A DNA stretch of 64,000 nt, from positions 1-64,000 of the forward strand of contig NZ_MRCM01000012.1 of NCBI RefSeq assembly GCF_002303885.1, written 5' to 3'. A model generated the notes under the pieces. That model ran no database searches, was not told where the DNA came from, and saw only the letters and a program-made list of their open reading frames with translations. The stretch comes from Flavobacterium sp. ACN2 (GTDB taxonomy: Bacteria; Bacteroidota; Bacteroidia; Flavobacteriales; Flavobacteriaceae). Of this stretch, positions 6,334 to 14,539 are shown piece by piece. Within the stretch, counting starts at the first letter, position 1. Each line of letters opens with the position of its first letter. Made by a program: the position numbers and the translations under genes.

Positions 6334-8841
6334 ATGCGTTTAATTCCTTTCAACAAATTACTGATTGTTTTTTTAATGGTATTCACAATTTCGGCAAGTG
6401 GAGCTGAAATCTGGGTTTCACCATCAGGAAAAGATTCGAACCTCGGAACAAAATCAAATCCGCTGGCAACAGTTCATATGGCAATGCGAAAAGCTAGAGA
6501 ACTTCGCCGTTTAAAAGATCCATCGATAAAAGACGGAATCCGAATCATAGTAATGAATGGAACGTATTATTTAAACGAACCTTTGTTTGTTCGACCTGAA
6601 GATTCAGGAACAGCAGACAGTCCGACTACAATCGAAGCTGATGTAAATGCAAGACCCATTATAAGCGGTGGAATTGAAATTAAAAACTGGACAAAATCGA
6701 CAACGGTTATCAACGGACTAAAAAAAGGTGCTGTTTGGGTAGCTGATGCGCCTAAAAAAGCAGGAAACCTAATTGATTACAGGCAATTATGGGTAAATGG
6801 CAAAAAAGCCGTAAGAGCCAAAAATACTGCGGGAACTACAATGGAACGCATTTTATCGTGGAATCATCAGGAACAAACCTGTTGGATTCCGTTTAAAGAT
6901 AAATCGGTGAAGTTTGAACCGGGAATGGAAATGTTTATTGTGCAATGGTGGTCGAACGCTAACCTTCGAATCAAAAATATCGAAGTTCAAAAAGACAGTG
7001 CCAAACTTTCGTTTGAAGAACCAGAAAGCCGTATTCAAAGCGAGCATCCGTGGCCAGCGCCGTGGATTTCTAAAAACAACGGAAATTCAGCTTATTTCTT
7101 AAACAATGCTTTTTCGCTTTTAAACGAGCCTGGAGAATGGTATTTGGACAAGAAAAATGCTAAAATCTATTATATTCCGAGAGCTGGAGAAGAAATTAAT
7201 TCGGCAATTGTAACTGCGCCTGTTTTAGAAAATCTGGTTGAAGTAAAAGGAACGATTGATTCGCCTGTTCATCATTTTCAATTTAAAGGAATTTCGTTTC
7301 AGCACAGTAATTGGCTTCGTCCTTCGCAGCAAGGTCATGTGCCGTTGCAATCTGGTTTGTATTTGTTAGACGCTTATAAATTGAAAGTTCCAGGAACTCC
7401 AAATCAAGCCAGTTTAGAAAATCAGGCTTGGGTGGGAAGACCTCGTGCAGCGGTTGAAGTAAATTATGCTAATAATATTCAGTTTGAGTCTTGCCGTTTT
7501 GAGCATTTGTCTTCGACTGGTTTAGATTTAAATAAAGGAACGAATCACAATACAGTAAAAGGAAATTTATTTAAAGATATTGGCGGAAGTGCCATCAATG
7601 TTGGAATTTTCTCTGAAGAAGCTTTCGAAGCGCATTTGCCTTTAATCATAAAAGATGAAAGAGAAATGTGTTCGGATGAAGTTATTTCGGATAATTTAAT
7701 CACCAATGTAACCAATGAAGATTGGGGAACTTTAGGAATCAGTGCAGGTTTTGTTCGAAATATTACGATTGAACACAACGAAATTTCGGATGTATCGTAT
7801 TCTGGAATGGCGATGGGATGGGGTTGGACACACACGCCAAACGTGATGCAGAACAATAAAATTCTGGGAAATAAAATTCATCATTATGCCAAACATTTAC
7901 ATGATGTGGCTGGAATTTATACGCTTTCGGCTCAGCCAAACAGCCGAATCGAAGAAAATTATATAGACAAAGTGTACAACAGTCCGTATGCGCACGATCC
8001 GTTTTTATGGCTGTATCTGTATACCGATGAAGGAAGTGAAGGTTTTACGATTAAAAACAATTGGATCGCCGAAAAGAAAATTCTTAAAAACCATAACGGT
8101 CCAAAAGGAAATATTTGGGAACACAACGATCCGTATGTAAGTACTAAAATAAAAGATGCAGCGGGAATCAGAGCGCCTTACAAAGATTTAGAAAAGGAAG
8201 TTGTAATTGATGAAAAATGGGGCTTGCAGGAAATGCCAAAACCGTATGCGATCGAATTGATAAGTTCTGATTTTGATATCGAAAAAATCAAATCGACTTT
8301 GGTTGGGTTTAGAATTGTAGGTCAGGAATTGTATCAATGGAAAAATCATTTGGTGATTTACGGAAAAATGAATCAACCCGAAAGAACAAAACGAAAACTG
8401 GCGGGCGCTTTCCCTTCTTTAGAAATTAAAATCTATGAAGATCTAGTTTACGATTTCCAAAACTTCGAAAGATGTAAAGATTCAAAACCAGCATCAGATT
8501 GGGAAAATATTGTGTTAACAGCGAATCTTCCTGTTGATGAAAAACGACAAAAAGAATATGTTGAGTACCACAAAACGCAATTCGAAAAATGGCCAGAAGT
8601 AGCAAAAGGTTTCTGTAATGCTGATTTTCAGCAATTGCAGGTTTTCAAAAAAGACAGGCAATTAATCTTGGTAATCAGTATTCCGAAAGGAGAAAATTTG
8701 GATAAACTAAATCCGAAAACAACACAAAATAATCCGCGTGTAGACGATTGGAATGCCTTAATGAAAAAGTACCAATCAGGAATTGAAGGTGCAAAACCAG
8801 ACGAAACCTGGATTTTCTTAAATAAAGTAGAAACGAAATAA
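6334..8841 (+). CDS. Secreted right-handed beta-helix glycosidase, GH141-like
   Basis: An 835-residue secreted protein (signal peptide to about residue 24, SASGA). It opens with EIWVSPSGKDSNLGTKSNPL, the start typical of DUF1565-type parallel beta-helix enzymes, and the helix runs to about residue 600. A C-terminal domain (~640-835) has no similarity I recognise. Asp524 (HDVAGIYT) and Asp565 (YTDEGSEGF) are 41 residues apart. From memory, BT1002, the GH141 founding member active on fucosylated RG-II, has its catalytic pair at nearly the same positions and spacing; this is recollection, not an alignment. Its product would probably be L-fucose (or xylose in other GH141 members), which fits the deoxyhexose genes nearby. 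Probably first gene of an operon with 9042 and 10103, preceded by promoter module A. Confidence 0.7.
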   Translation: MRLIPFNKLLIVFLMVFTISASGAEIWVSPSGKDSNLGTKSNPLATVHMAMRKARELRRLKDPSIKDGIRIIVMNGTYYLNEPLFVRPEDSGTADSPTTIEADVNARPIISGGIEIKNWTKSTTVINGLKKGAVWVADAPKKAGNLIDYRQLWVNGKKAVRAKNTAGTTMERILSWNHQEQTCWIPFKDKSVKFEPGMEMFIVQWWSNANLRIKNIEVQKDSAKLSFEEPESRIQSEHPWPAPWISKNNGNSAYFLNNAFSLLNEPGEWYLDKKNAKIYYIPRAGEEINSAIVTAPVLENLVEVKGTIDSPVHHFQFKGISFQHSNWLRPSQQGHVPLQSGLYLLDAYKLKVPGTPNQASLENQAWVGRPRAAVEVNYANNIQFESCRFEHLSSTGLDLNKGTNHNTVKGNLFKDIGGSAINVGIFSEEAFEAHLPLIIKDEREMCSDEVISDNLITNVTNEDWGTLGISAGFVRNITIEHNEISDVSYSGMAMGWGWTHTPNVMQNNKILGNKIHHYAKHLHDVAGIYTLSAQPNSRIEENYIDKVYNSPYAHDPFLWLYLYTDEGSEGFTIKNNWIAEKKILKNHNGPKGNIWEHNDPYVSTKIKDAAGIRAPYKDLEKEVVIDEKWGLQEMPKPYAIELISSDFDIEKIKSTLVGFRIVGQELYQWKNHLVIYGKMNQPERTKRKLAGAFPSLEIKIYEDLVYDFQNFERCKDSKPASDWENIVLTANLPVDEKRQKEYVEYHKTQFEKWPEVAKGFCNADFQQLQVFKKDRQLILVISIPKGENLDKLNPKTTQNNPRVDDWNALMKKYQSGIEGAKPDETWIFLNKVETK

Positions 8842-8851
8842 TATTTAGTAT

Positions 8852-9005
8852 CCTAACAGGTTTCCAAAACCTGTTAGGTATTATTCTTAAGTTCAAAGAA
8901 ATATTAGTCACAAATTCGAGGATTTACATAAATTCGAAATCCTTTTTAATCCTTTAATCTGTGGCTAAAAAAAATATACCTAACAGGTTTTGGAAACCTG
9001 TTAGG
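8852..9005. repeat. Nested inverted repeats CCTAACAGG / TTAGTCACA family
   Basis: A palindrome at 8852-8878 (CCTAACAGGTTTCC...) and its exact reverse complement at 8979-9005 bracket an inner pair (TTAGTCACAAATTCG near 8906 and TTTAATCTGTGGCTAA near 8954). The inner arms match the outer arms of the nested element at 27045-27184. The element fills the spacer between the beta-helix gene and the oxidoreductase. Confidence 0.75.
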
Positions 9006-9041
9006 ATAATCATAACTATCAAAAACCTAAAATAAAGACCA

Positions 9042-10106
9042 ATGTTAAAAATAGCCATTCTAGGACTTGGAGAAGGACGAAGCACAATGTCGGCTGCTAT
9101 AGAAAGTTCAAAACTAGAACTTGTTAAAATATGCGACCGAAACGAAGAATTGTGTAAACAGCGAGCAAAAGAATTCGATTTCCATTCGTACACTACTAAT
9201 TATGACGATTTATTGAATGATTCTTCAATTGATATTATAGCGATTTATACGCCAGATCATCTTCATGCACAGCATGTAAAACAAGCTTTGTTAAGTGGAA
9301 AACATGTGGTTTGTACAAAACCTTTTATCGATGATCTTTCGGATGCCAAAGAATTGTTAGAATTAAGCAAATCGACAGGAAAGAAAGTTTTTATCGGCCA
9401 AAGTTCCCGTTTCTTTGAACCTGCCAAAAGACAAAGAGCTGATTATGAAGCAGGCTTAATTGGAGATTTAATTACAATTGAAGCCCAATACCATGCTGAT
9501 CACAGATGGTTTTTGAAGAAAGAATGGTCGCTTTTGCAATCGTTTAAATGGCTGTACGGAGGTCTGAGTCATCCTGTAGATTTCATCAGATGGTATTTAC
9601 CGAATATTCAGGAAGTGATGGGTTACGGAATGATCAGCAGTAACGGACAAAATGCAGGTTTGAAAAATGAAGATACGATGCATTTTATCTTCAAAGCTAC
9701 CGATGGAAGAATTGCACGTGTCAGCGGTGTATATACTTCACCGACTCAGCCAGCGCAGCGTGACAGTGGCATGAGTACAATTTTAAGAGCAACAGAAGGG
9801 GCAAGTCAGGCCGATTATCATGAATTACGTTATGCGATTACAGACAAAACTGGCGAAGAAAAAGTAATTACTTGGGGCGACAGCACGATAAAATATTATT
9901 TTCGTTTTGAAGGACAAAGTCATCACGGCGGGGAATATCAGAATTATTTAGAATATTTTACAGACAGTATCGAGCAAGGTTTTGAAGCTTATCCAAACAT
10001 GGAAGAAGGAATTGGAACTGTGGCTTTGTTACAAGCAATGGATAAATCTTTGCAAACTGGAATGCCGGTTAAAATCGCCGATATTCTTAACGAATACGGA
10101 CTATGA
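9042..10106 (+). CDS. Gfo/Idh/MocA-family NAD(P)-dependent oxidoreductase
   Basis: A 354-residue cytosolic oxidoreductase. The Rossmann start ILGLGEGRS (residues 6-14) and the CTKPF segment near residue 90, the counterpart of the family EKP motif, are visible. YHADHRW and GGLSHPVDFIRW carry the His residues expected in the C-terminal sugar-binding domain. Family members oxidise or isomerise sugars, inositols or uronic-acid derivatives. Its stop overlaps the start of the symporter by 4 bp (ATGA), so the two are translationally coupled. That suggests the symporter imports the sugar on which this enzyme acts, probably one released by the secreted enzyme encoded just upstream. The substrate cannot be told from sequence. 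Confidence 0.82.
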   Translation: MLKIAILGLGEGRSTMSAAIESSKLELVKICDRNEELCKQRAKEFDFHSYTTNYDDLLNDSSIDIIAIYTPDHLHAQHVKQALLSGKHVVCTKPFIDDLSDAKELLELSKSTGKKVFIGQSSRFFEPAKRQRADYEAGLIGDLITIEAQYHADHRWFLKKEWSLLQSFKWLYGGLSHPVDFIRWYLPNIQEVMGYGMISSNGQNAGLKNEDTMHFIFKATDGRIARVSGVYTSPTQPAQRDSGMSTILRATEGASQADYHELRYAITDKTGEEKVITWGDSTIKYYFRFEGQSHHGGEYQNYLEYFTDSIEQGFEAYPNMEEGIGTVALLQAMDKSLQTGMPVKIADILNEYGL

Positions 10107-11683
10107 ACAGTATCTACGATAAATTAACCACGCTCGATTTTGTAATTGTTGCAGGTTATTTAGTGGCTTTATTAGTCATTGGATATGTGGTAAGTATGAA
10201 GCAGAGAAAGAAAAACGAAACGCTTTTTCTGGCCGGAAATTCACTAAACTGGTACAGCATCGGGTTTAATATGTGGGGAACCAATGTTGGGCCTTCGTCA
10301 TTATTAGCCTTTGCAAGTATTGGTTACGCTACGGGAATTGTAGCAGGAAATTTCGAATGGTACGCTTTTGTTTTTTTACTGCTTTTAGCGATGGTTTTTG
10401 CGCCAAGATATATTGCAAGTAAAGTAAGCACGATGCCCGAATATATGGGAAAACGCTACGGCGATAGTACGCAGAATATTTTGGCTTGGTATGCTTTGGT
10501 AAAAATATTAGTAAGCTGGCTGTCTTTAGGATTATTTAGCGGAGGCGTTTTAGTACGTCAGATTTTGGGAATCCCGATGTGGCAGAGCGTTACCGTTTTA
10601 GTGATTTTCTCTGGAATTTTTACGTTTGCAGGAGGATTAAAAGCGATTGCCAAAGTGAATGTTTTTCAGATGATTTTGCTGATTGTAGTTTCATTGACAC
10701 TTTCCTTTTTAGGTTTACAAAAGCTAGGTGGAATCGATGTTTTAATTGCTAAAACTCCTTCTAACTTCTGGAATTTAATCCGTCCTTCAGATGATGCGCA
10801 TTATCCGTGGCCAGCTATTTTATTGGGATATCCTGTAGCTGCAGTTGCTTTTTTCTGTACCGATCAATCGATGGTCCAGAGTGTTTTAGGAGCTAAAAAT
10901 TTGGAGCAGGGACAATTGGGCGTAAACTTTATTGGATGGTTAAAAGTAATGGCATTGCCGTTGTTTATTCTTCCCGGAATTTTGTGTTATGCGTTATATC
11001 CAGAATTAGGAAGCAATTCTGATTTAGCTTATATGACCATGGTTACGAATCTTTTCCCAAGCGGAATGAACGGCTTGGTAATCTGTGTGATGATTGCCGT
11101 TTTGGTGGGAACAATTGGTTCTTCTTTAAATGCTTTGAGCACTGTTTTTACGAATGATATTTATGTAAAGAAAATCAACCCGACGGCGACGATTCAGGAT
11201 CAGATTAAAATTGGCCGATTAACAATTGCTGCCGGATGTGTATTTGCAATTCTGATTGCCGTTGCAATTGACAATATAAAAGGGCAGAATCTATTCAACA
11301 TTTTTCAAGCTGTTTTAGGTTTCTTGGCGCCTTCACTATCTGTTGTTTTCCTTTTGAGTGTTTTCTGGAAACGCACTACTAAAAAAGCTGTAAATGCAAC
11401 ACTTTCTTGGGGTTCTGCCTTTAGTTTATTTGTTGGAGTTTTATATCTATGGATTTTCCCTGCCGATAAATATCCAGCTTGGCCTCACTTTTTATTGATT
11501 TCGTTTTACATTTTTGCTGTGCTTTTAATTGCAGCTGTTATTATTTCTTTAAGCGATAAAAATCCTGAAGTGAATGTTTCAGATGAAACGGATATTCCTA
11601 AAACTAGTAAAAAAGTAAAGCTTTTGTTTGGTTTGTTGGGGTTAGTGATTTTGATTTTGTATTTGGTTTTTAATGGAAATTAA
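10103..11683 (+). CDS. Sodium:solute symporter (SSS family) for a sugar or sugar acid
   Basis: A 526-residue inner-membrane protein with about 14 hydrophobic segments beginning at residue 13. The N-terminal layout (TM1, then MKQRKKNETLFLAGNSLNWY, then NMWGTNVGPSSLLAFASIGYA) is the SSS/SGLT sodium-site region. YMGKRYGDSTQNILAWYAL and GTIGSSLNALSTVFTNDIY are also characteristic of sugar-type SSS members. It overlaps the oxidoreductase gene by 4 bp, so the pair is probably co-expressed and handles the same monosaccharide. It probably ends its operon: a hairpin-rich region and a convergent gene follow. Confidence 0.9.
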   Translation: MNSIYDKLTTLDFVIVAGYLVALLVIGYVVSMKQRKKNETLFLAGNSLNWYSIGFNMWGTNVGPSSLLAFASIGYATGIVAGNFEWYAFVFLLLLAMVFAPRYIASKVSTMPEYMGKRYGDSTQNILAWYALVKILVSWLSLGLFSGGVLVRQILGIPMWQSVTVLVIFSGIFTFAGGLKAIAKVNVFQMILLIVVSLTLSFLGLQKLGGIDVLIAKTPSNFWNLIRPSDDAHYPWPAILLGYPVAAVAFFCTDQSMVQSVLGAKNLEQGQLGVNFIGWLKVMALPLFILPGILCYALYPELGSNSDLAYMTMVTNLFPSGMNGLVICVMIAVLVGTIGSSLNALSTVFTNDIYVKKINPTATIQDQIKIGRLTIAAGCVFAILIAVAIDNIKGQNLFNIFQAVLGFLAPSLSVVFLLSVFWKRTTKKAVNATLSWGSAFSLFVGVLYLWIFPADKYPAWPHFLLISFYIFAVLLIAAVIISLSDKNPEVNVSDETDIPKTSKKVKLLFGLLGLVILILYLVFNGN

Positions 11684-11704
11684 TAAATTCAAAGAATTTC
11701 AAAT

Positions 11705-11790
11705 ATAGCCCTTGGTTTTAACCACGGGAACGCAATGTATAACATTACGTTTGCCAAAATACGTTTCCCGTGGTTGAAACCACGGGCTAT
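11705..11790. repeat. Paired inverted hairpins of the ATAGCCCGTGG family, copy 2
   Basis: Left unit begins ATAGCCCTTGGTTTTAACC at 11705. The right unit, inverted, starts TTTCCCGTGGTTGAAACC at 11764 and ends CACGGGCTAT. It is clearly related to 4052-4139. It lies just downstream of the symporter and could serve as its terminator. Confidence 0.75.
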
Positions 11791-11828
11791 GTTTTCAATA
11801 AGATTATAAATACACAGATAAAATTTTT

Positions 11829-12042
11829 CTCGCAAAGGCGCTAAGACGCAAAGTTTTTTATGAATTGCCTCCAGTTTTAACTGGAGGTGTATGTAATAAG
11901 AATAGAAAAGGCTTTAGCCAAAATTGTAGATATTTTGGCTAAAGCCTTTTGGGCTTTCTATTATTTTTCATCCCGATTTATCGGGACGAAATTAAAATCT
12001 TAAATTAAAAATAAAAACTTTGCGTCTTAGCGACTTTGCGAG
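11829..12042. repeat. Nested inverted repeats with strong hairpins between convergent genes
   Basis: Outer arms: CTCGCAAAGGCGCTAAGACG at 11829 and its near complement at 12013-12042. Inside are CCTCCAGTTTTAACTGGAGG (11868-11887), a 19-bp stem around GGCTTTAGCCAAAAT (11906-11924 with 11932-11950), and CATCCCGATTTATCGGGACG (from about 11969). The 367-bp gap 11684-12050 between the convergent symporter and MFS genes holds no gene. The 19-bp stem with flanking A/T runs is a good candidate for a bidirectional terminator. Confidence 0.7.
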
Positions 12043-12050
12043 ATTAAATA

Positions 12051-13265
12051 TTAATTCTCAATCTTCTTTTTCTTCTCCAAATTAGGCAAGAATCCAGTAA
12101 TAATCCCAATCAAAGGCAGAAACGCACAAATCTTAAATACATATTCAATACTTGTAGCATCGGCAATTTTTCCTAAAATAGCAGAACCTAAACCGCCCAT
12201 TCCGAAAGCAAATCCGAAGAAAAGACCCGCAACAAGTCCAACTTTTCCAGGCAATAATTCAGTAGCATAAACTAGAATTGCTGAGAATGCAGAAGAAAGA
12301 ATCAATCCGATGATTACAGATAAAGTTCCAACCCAGAATAAAGAAACGTAGGGTAACATCAAGGTAAAAGGAGCAACGCCCAAAATAGAAACCCAAATTA
12401 CATATTTTCTGCCGTATCGGTCTCCAATTGGTCCACCAATCAAAGTTCCTGCAGCAACAGCGCCCGAGAATAAGAATAGATATACTTGTGACTGCTGAAT
12501 CGTAATGTGAAACTTATCTATCAAGAAGAAAGTGTAATAACTTGTAATACTGCTCATGTAGAAGTATTTAGAGAAAATCAAAACCAATAAAATAATCAGC
12601 GAAGCAATTACTCTGTTTTTAGATAAATGATGCGTTTCGATTTGGTGTGCCGATTTATTAGCCATTCTTTCAGATAAATGTGCCGTATACCAAATCGCAA
12701 TTTTATATAAAGCAAAAATCCCAACTAAAGCAATAATACAAAACCATGCGATATAAGACTGTCCGTGCGGAATTACGATAAACGCCGCTAATAAAGGTCC
12801 GACAGCACTTCCGGCATTTCCTCCCAATTGAAAAATAGACTGCGCCAAACCTCTTTTACCGCCCGAAGCCAAATGCGCCACACGTGAAGATTCAGGATGG
12901 AAAATCGAAGATCCAATTCCGATTAAACTTACTGATAATAATAAGTTGATAAAACTCGAAGCGATCGAAACAAAGAAAAGTCCAACCATGGTAAAACACA
13001 TTCCAACAATCAACGAATAAGGTTTTGAATTTTTATCGGTATACATTCCCACAAACGGCTGTAAAATAGACGCTACCATTTGGTAAGTCAAAGTAATAAT
13101 ACCAATTTGTGTAAAATTTAAACTAAAATTGTCTTTTAAAAGCGGATAAATTGAAGGCACTACAGCCTGTAAAAGATCATTGATCAGATGCGAAAAACTT
13201 ATAATAAATAAGATCGAGTAGGTGGTTTTTTTTACTATTTCGGGGTTTGCTTTAATAGTGTCCAT
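12051..13265 (-). CDS. MFS transporter, fosmidomycin-resistance-like
   Basis: A 404-residue, 12-segment major facilitator protein. PFVGMYTDKNSKPYSL is the loop 2-3 signature and GPIGDRYGRKYV its counterpart between TM8 and TM9. The family resembles Fsr-type efflux proteins; the substrate is unknown. I chose the Met at 13265 because the frame stays open up to 13427, but the first 54 residues of that longer version are not hydrophobic or conserved-looking and would overlap the divergent AraC gene. The transporter then starts with a short cytoplasmic tail before TM1. It is divergent from the AraC regulator, a usual arrangement for local control. It has no evident link to pectin use. Confidence 0.85.
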   Translation of the reverse strand: MDTIKANPEIVKKTTYSILFIISFSHLINDLLQAVVPSIYPLLKDNFSLNFTQIGIITLTYQMVASILQPFVGMYTDKNSKPYSLIVGMCFTMVGLFFVSIASSFINLLLSVSLIGIGSSIFHPESSRVAHLASGGKRGLAQSIFQLGGNAGSAVGPLLAAFIVIPHGQSYIAWFCIIALVGIFALYKIAIWYTAHLSERMANKSAHQIETHHLSKNRVIASLIILLVLIFSKYFYMSSITSYYTFFLIDKFHITIQQSQVYLFLFSGAVAAGTLIGGPIGDRYGRKYVIWVSILGVAPFTLMLPYVSLFWVGTLSVIIGLILSSAFSAILVYATELLPGKVGLVAGLFFGFAFGMGGLGSAILGKIADATSIEYVFKICAFLPLIGIITGFLPNLEKKKKIEN

Positions 13266-13354
13266 TTGGTAATTTTTGATTCTTAAATTAGGTTTAAAAA
13301 CAACAGCTGTATTATTTTTTACAAAGATCAAAAGAATAGTAATGTCAGAATTGC

Positions 13355-13362
13355 TATATTTG
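13355..13362 (+). promoter_or_regulatory. Predicted -7 box of the AraC regulator gene
   Basis: TATATTTG is a full match to TAnnTTTG and ends 4 bp before the first ATG of the regulator gene. Transcription would start at about 13367-13370, so either the mRNA is leaderless from that ATG or translation begins at the next Met (13394). Confidence 0.45.
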
Positions 13363-13366
13363 GACA

Positions 13367-14185
13367 ATGAATAACCAGATTCGGACATATCGAATGGCGC
13401 AGGAGCATGGATACAGAATTGATCCATTGATTCCTGTTATTGGCTATACCGAAATGGTAACCAATGAAATGTGTATCTCGCATTCACATCCCAGAGGTCA
13501 GCTTATTTATGCGACGCGTGGTGTAATGAATGTCGTAGTAGGAAATCATATTTGGGTGGTTAATCCGTTACAGGGCCTTTGGCTTCCGGGCGGAGTAGAG
13601 CATCAGGTTACTTTTCAAAAAGACGTTAATTATTACAGCGTTTTTATCGATCCCTCTGCAATGGGAGGATTACCTATAAACAGCTTTTCTTTTGATATTC
13701 CGATGTTCTTAAAACAGCTGATTTTTAAAATTATTTCTTTTGGAACAGAAGGAAATCTTACAGCTTCACAAGGCAGAATTATTGAAGTTTTTCTGGACGA
13801 ATTGGCCCTAATTGAACCAAGTGCAACCTTTCTTCCAACAACCAATCACGAAAGATTACAAAAAGTAGTAGAACTTTTAATGAGCGATGTTGCCAGTAAA
13901 AACACGATAGATCATTATGCAGAAATATCTTTTATGAGTACCCGAACTTTATCCCGATTATTTATTAAAGAACTCGGAATGAATTTCAGCGACTGGCGTA
14001 CGAGATTAAAACTGTTAGAAGCCATAAAACGTTTAGGCGAAAAACAATCCATAAAAGAAATCGCCTTTAATCTGGGTTACGAAACTACAAGTGCCTTTAT
14101 TTACATGTTCAAGAAGCATTTAGGCAAAACGCCTTCTAATTATATTTTAGAAGATGAGAATGATTCTGAAAAGATGATTGCATAA
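13367..14185 (+). CDS. AraC-family transcriptional regulator with cupin-type sensor domain
   Basis: A 272-residue regulator. The N-terminal half is a cupin-like ligand-binding domain: SHSHPRGQLIYATRGVMNV and WLPGGVEHQV are typical of AraC proteins sensing small molecules. The C-terminal ~95 residues form the double helix-turn-helix domain (MSTRTLSRLFIKELGMNFSDW, then IKEIAFNLGYETTSAFIYMFKKHLGKTPSNY). The predicted promoter box sits only 4 bp before this ATG. The alternative start at 13394 (MAQEHGY) would give 263 residues. It is divergent from the MFS gene and most likely controls that. Whether it also binds the CAGG repeats upstream of the pectin genes is unknown. Confidence 0.88.
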   Translation: MNNQIRTYRMAQEHGYRIDPLIPVIGYTEMVTNEMCISHSHPRGQLIYATRGVMNVVVGNHIWVVNPLQGLWLPGGVEHQVTFQKDVNYYSVFIDPSAMGGLPINSFSFDIPMFLKQLIFKIISFGTEGNLTASQGRIIEVFLDELALIEPSATFLPTTNHERLQKVVELLMSDVASKNTIDHYAEISFMSTRTLSRLFIKELGMNFSDWRTRLKLLEAIKRLGEKQSIKEIAFNLGYETTSAFIYMFKKHLGKTPSNYILEDENDSEKMIA

Positions 14186-14204
14186 ATCACAAACAAAAAT
14201 TAGA

Positions 14205-14375
14205 ACGCTGATAAAACAGATTTACTTCGTAAAGACGCGGATTGGCGCGGATTTCTTGTTTTGATTCTTCTATAGCTTTGTCAAAGTTCAAAACTTTGAC
14301 AAAGCTTGTTGCGTTAGTATAATTATAATAAGTGTAAATCAGCGTCTTTACGAAGTAAATCCGTTTCATCAGCGT
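14205..14375. repeat. Nested inverted repeats between the AraC gene and the GH78 gene
   Basis: Outer arms at 14205-14238 (ACGCTGATAAAACAGATTTA...) and 14342-14375 are near-perfect complements, including TTTACTTCGTAAAGACGC. The inner hairpin 14274-14306 (AGCTTTGTCAAAGTT and its complement) is the same unit as at 55407-55440. The 354-bp gap 14186-14539 holds this element and promoter module B and no gene. Confidence 0.75.
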
Positions 14376-14475
14376 CCATAAAATTAAAACATCATTTTTT
14401 TTAATACTAAAAAAATGATAAGCCATAATTTTTCCCTTAAAAAATTATCAAAAAATACTATTTTTTATGAAATAG

Positions 14476-14520
14476 CAGGATAGTGCAGGTTGTGAAATGT
14501 AAAGATAACACTTATCTTTA
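14476..14520 (+). promoter_or_regulatory. Shared activator site and promoter module, copy B
   Basis: CAGGATAGTGCAGG (14476-14489), 23 bp, then TATCTTTA (14513-14520), seven of eight positions of the extended -7 form TAnnTTTG. The start codon of the GH78 gene is 20 bp further on, so the leader would be very short. The geometry is identical to copies A and C. It would drive the long enzyme run from 14540 towards 37810. Confidence 0.6.
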
Positions 14521-14539
14521 GTCCCAAAATAAACTAACT

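Noticed and set aside
13266..13427. A 54-residue N-terminal extension of the MFS transporter
   Set aside because: It overlaps the divergent AraC gene and its promoter box and shows no conserved or hydrophobic content; the Met at 13265 directly precedes the first membrane segment.
13367..14185. The local AraC protein as the regulator of the CAGG repeats
   Set aside because: Not excluded, but its cupin-type sensor and divergent placement fit local control of the MFS gene. Pectin loci usually use a hybrid two-component regulator, so I did not claim it.
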